Assembly: GCA_017961325.1 (NCBI GenBank) | Contig: JAGCXM010000023.1 | Coordinates: forward strand, 1-39,569 | Source of the DNA: a bacterium | Lineage (GTDB): Bacteria; UBP6; UBA1177 | Length of the DNA: 39,569 nucleotides | Reading direction: 5' to 3' | Part shown: in pieces, positions 38,219-39,569 of the stretch | Numbering within the stretch: the stretch's first letter is position 1 | How the letters are laid out: every line of letters begins with the position of its first letter | Made by a program: the position numbers and the translations under genes | The notes under the pieces: generated by a model | Databases searched by the model: none | What the model was told of the DNA's origin: nothing | What the model saw: only the letters and a program-made list of their open reading frames with translations

Positions 38219-39569
38219 CTATTCTTCCTTAAATGTTTCGTAGAAATATTTCCGGGATTCCTTTTTATTTTCCTTGTAGTGCTTTTCAGATGAAACCGGA
38301 TCGTTGTTTTCATCGTATTCAAAATCGATGCTGTATTCTTCCCATGCCGAGCCTTCAGGTTCAAGATATTTTTCCGAAACGACATTGCCGTTTTGATCGT
38401 ATTCATAACCCGTCGTTCCGATTTTATACCATATTTTATCCGTGCTCTGAGTGTTTCCGTGATAGTCGTAAATGAATCTGCCGTCTTCGACAAGCCTGTC
38501 CATAGAATCATAATCCATATATTCAACAAACATCGCTCCGGCATCAGGAGTTTCCTCATCCCATTCTTCAGCGAATCTCCTTTCAACCAGATTTTCTCTT
38601 TCGTCATAAAAATAGAGTTCAATACTTCGTTGTCCGACGAACTCTTTTCCTTCCGCATCTTCAAGAGCCCAATAGAGCCTTGATTCTTCAAGTTTCCCGC
38701 TACCAGCATACTTGAAACGGGTGATTTCCCCCTTTATTATACCGTTTTTATATATTTTGTTCCGAACAGTTATTCTTCCAAATTCGTCAAATTCATAGGA
38801 ATAATCCGCCATAGTGCATGAATCTTCAGAACAATAATTTTCTGTTTTTACATGGTCTGTTTCGTCATAATAAGTTTTCTCGACTCTTTTTTCTGCTTCT
38901 CCGAGAACATTAAGTTCCTGCTGGACAATTTCGCGCCCTTTTTCATCGTAAATGCTTTCAATGGTAACTTTAGTCTGACCGTCATCACTTTCAACGTTCT
39001 CTCTTTTTCTTTTCAAGGAACCGTCGGAATAATATTCCCACTCGTCGTCCAACCACAAGAATATCCCGATCAACGGATTCATTGTTACTCTCACCGGTTT
39101 CAGATTTTCGTCGTAAAAATAATCTCTTTCGTATCTGCTCATCTTCCATCCGGCACCTATTGCATCGTAGAAATTATATATGTTGTGCCAGCTCGTCACC
39201 GGAATATCCTCTGAAACGTAATAGTCGTATTTTACCAACTTTTTTGCCAGCAGTGTCCTGCTTAGAAAAGATGAAGAACCATACTTATAGACGGAAATCA
39301 AACGTTTTTTTTCATCGAACTCTTTGTAGGCAAAAAAGCGTTCTTTTCTGATTACTTTTCCTTCATCGTCATAGAAATATTCCTCCGCTTCCGGCCAGTA
39401 GAGATCTTCAAGAAACTCGTCTGCACCGGCAACATAGCCCGGGAGATTGTAATGAGTTTCCCGTTGAATTTTTCCGTTTTCATCGTAGCGGTAGTGAATG
39501 CATCCCGCTTCTTTGTCTGTAGATTTTCCGTGGCACATTTTTTCGACAGAACCGTCATCATTGAATTTG
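38219..39569 (-). CDS. YD-repeat-like protein, N-terminus outside the window
   Basis: At least 450 codons; the reading frame stays open to the right edge (KFNDDGSVEK before the first internal Met), so the start lies beyond the window. It consists of repeated YxYDexGki/nxxxE units: RYDENGKIQRETHY, YFYDDEGKVIRKERF, EFDEFGRITVRN, FYDERENLVERR, YEYDQNGNVVSEKY. These resemble the YD/RHS repeats and the MORN-like text-pattern proteins of gut anaerobes. No toxin tip is present: the C-terminus ends in the same repeats (ESRKYFYETFKEE). Very acidic. Probably a surface-exposed lipoprotein, but the signal region is not in view. Confidence 0.75.
   Translation of the reverse strand, partial: KFNDDGSVEKMCHGKSTDKEAGCIHYRYDENGKIQRETHYNLPGYVAGADEFLEDLYWPEAEEYFYDDEGKVIRKERFFAYKEFDEKKRLISVYKYGSSSFLSRTLLAKKLVKYDYYVSEDIPVTSWHNIYNFYDAIGAGWKMSRYERDYFYDENLKPVRVTMNPLIGIFLWLDDEWEYYSDGSLKRKRENVESDDGQTKVTIESIYDEKGREIVQQELNVLGEAEKRVEKTYYDETDHVKTENYCSEDSCTMADYSYEFDEFGRITVRNKIYKNGIIKGEITRFKYAGSGKLEESRLYWALEDAEGKEFVGQRSIELYFYDERENLVERRFAEEWDEETPDAGAMFVEYMDYDSMDRLVEDGRFIYDYHGNTQSTDKIWYKIGTTGYEYDQNGNVVSEKYLEPEGSAWEEYSIDFEYDENNDPVSSEKHYKENKKESRKYFYETFKEE

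Noticed and set aside
38219-39569. YD-repeat protein as an RHS toxin
   Set aside because: The C-terminus ends within the repeats, with no toxin domain, no RHS core motif and no immunity gene downstream.

Overview
The window looks like a chromosomal segment of an anaerobic Gram-negative bacterium. It carries many lipoproteins with clear lipoboxes, Cys/Asp/Ser-rich DUF1566-type surface lipoproteins, rubredoxin, flavodoxins and iron-type alcohol dehydrogenase. The lipoprotein style recalls uncultured gut or rumen Myxococcota/deltaproteobacteria-like lineages, but that placement is inference. Three zones can be recognised.

(1) About 1-28.4 kb is an accessory 'redox island'. It holds four exported or membrane-anchored flavodoxins, a secreted ABM-type monooxygenase-like protein, a secreted carboxymuconolactone-decarboxylase-like protein, cupin and cyclophilin-like lipoproteins, two aldo/keto reductases, an iron alcohol dehydrogenase and an NAD(P)-binding reductase. 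It also holds three metallo-beta-lactamase-fold proteins (one fused to rubredoxin), a CDF transporter, a Fic protein, an Rrf2 and two TetR regulators. Most transcription units from 5.2 to 25.7 kb are preceded by copies of one 13-bp palindrome, TGACAC-N-GTGTCA. The best copies form a stereotyped promoter: the -35 TTGACA lies inside one palindrome, the -10 TATTCT abuts the next, and the spacer is 16 bp. A TetR repressor encoded in the middle (18126-18728) is the prime candidate for the regulator. In six to eight of the exported proteins the signal or linker segment is followed by an in-frame Shine-Dalgarno sequence and start codon, usually at the start of the catalytic domain. It looks as if export signals were grafted upstream of genes that kept their old translation starts.

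(2) Two AT-rich cargo modules are embedded in this island in matching contexts. Slot 1 is DUF1566 lipoprotein, then ATPase + TOPRIM/RloB-like pair (2958-4860), then a remnant of a winged-helix C-terminus, then an orphan operator-promoter. Slot 2 is DUF1566 lipoprotein, then PLD-like protein + helical protein (11664-14807), then an intact AlbA_2/Schlafen-type gene, then an operator-promoter and an exported protein. The two lipoprotein genes share a roughly 190-bp leader at a constant 9180-bp offset. The first pair resembles AbiL/RloAB- or PARIS-like anti-phage modules. The second is the best candidate here for an undescribed defence-type system. A macrodomain + SirTM sirtuin operon (6607-8233) lies between the slots, without its usual GcvH-L/LplA2 partners.

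(3) About 28.4-39.6 kb looks like ordinary chromosome: PPC-like and coiled-coil lipoproteins, a small secreted protein, tRNA-Gln(CTG) and tRNA-Glu(CTC), dnaX with a nine-A slippery run that would yield a gamma form, a large GT-C-like membrane protein, tex, and a partial YD-repeat protein running off the right edge.

Most genes are on the + strand; the minus-strand set is 5.4-8.9 kb and the last gene. No CRISPR array, rRNA gene or transposase was seen.
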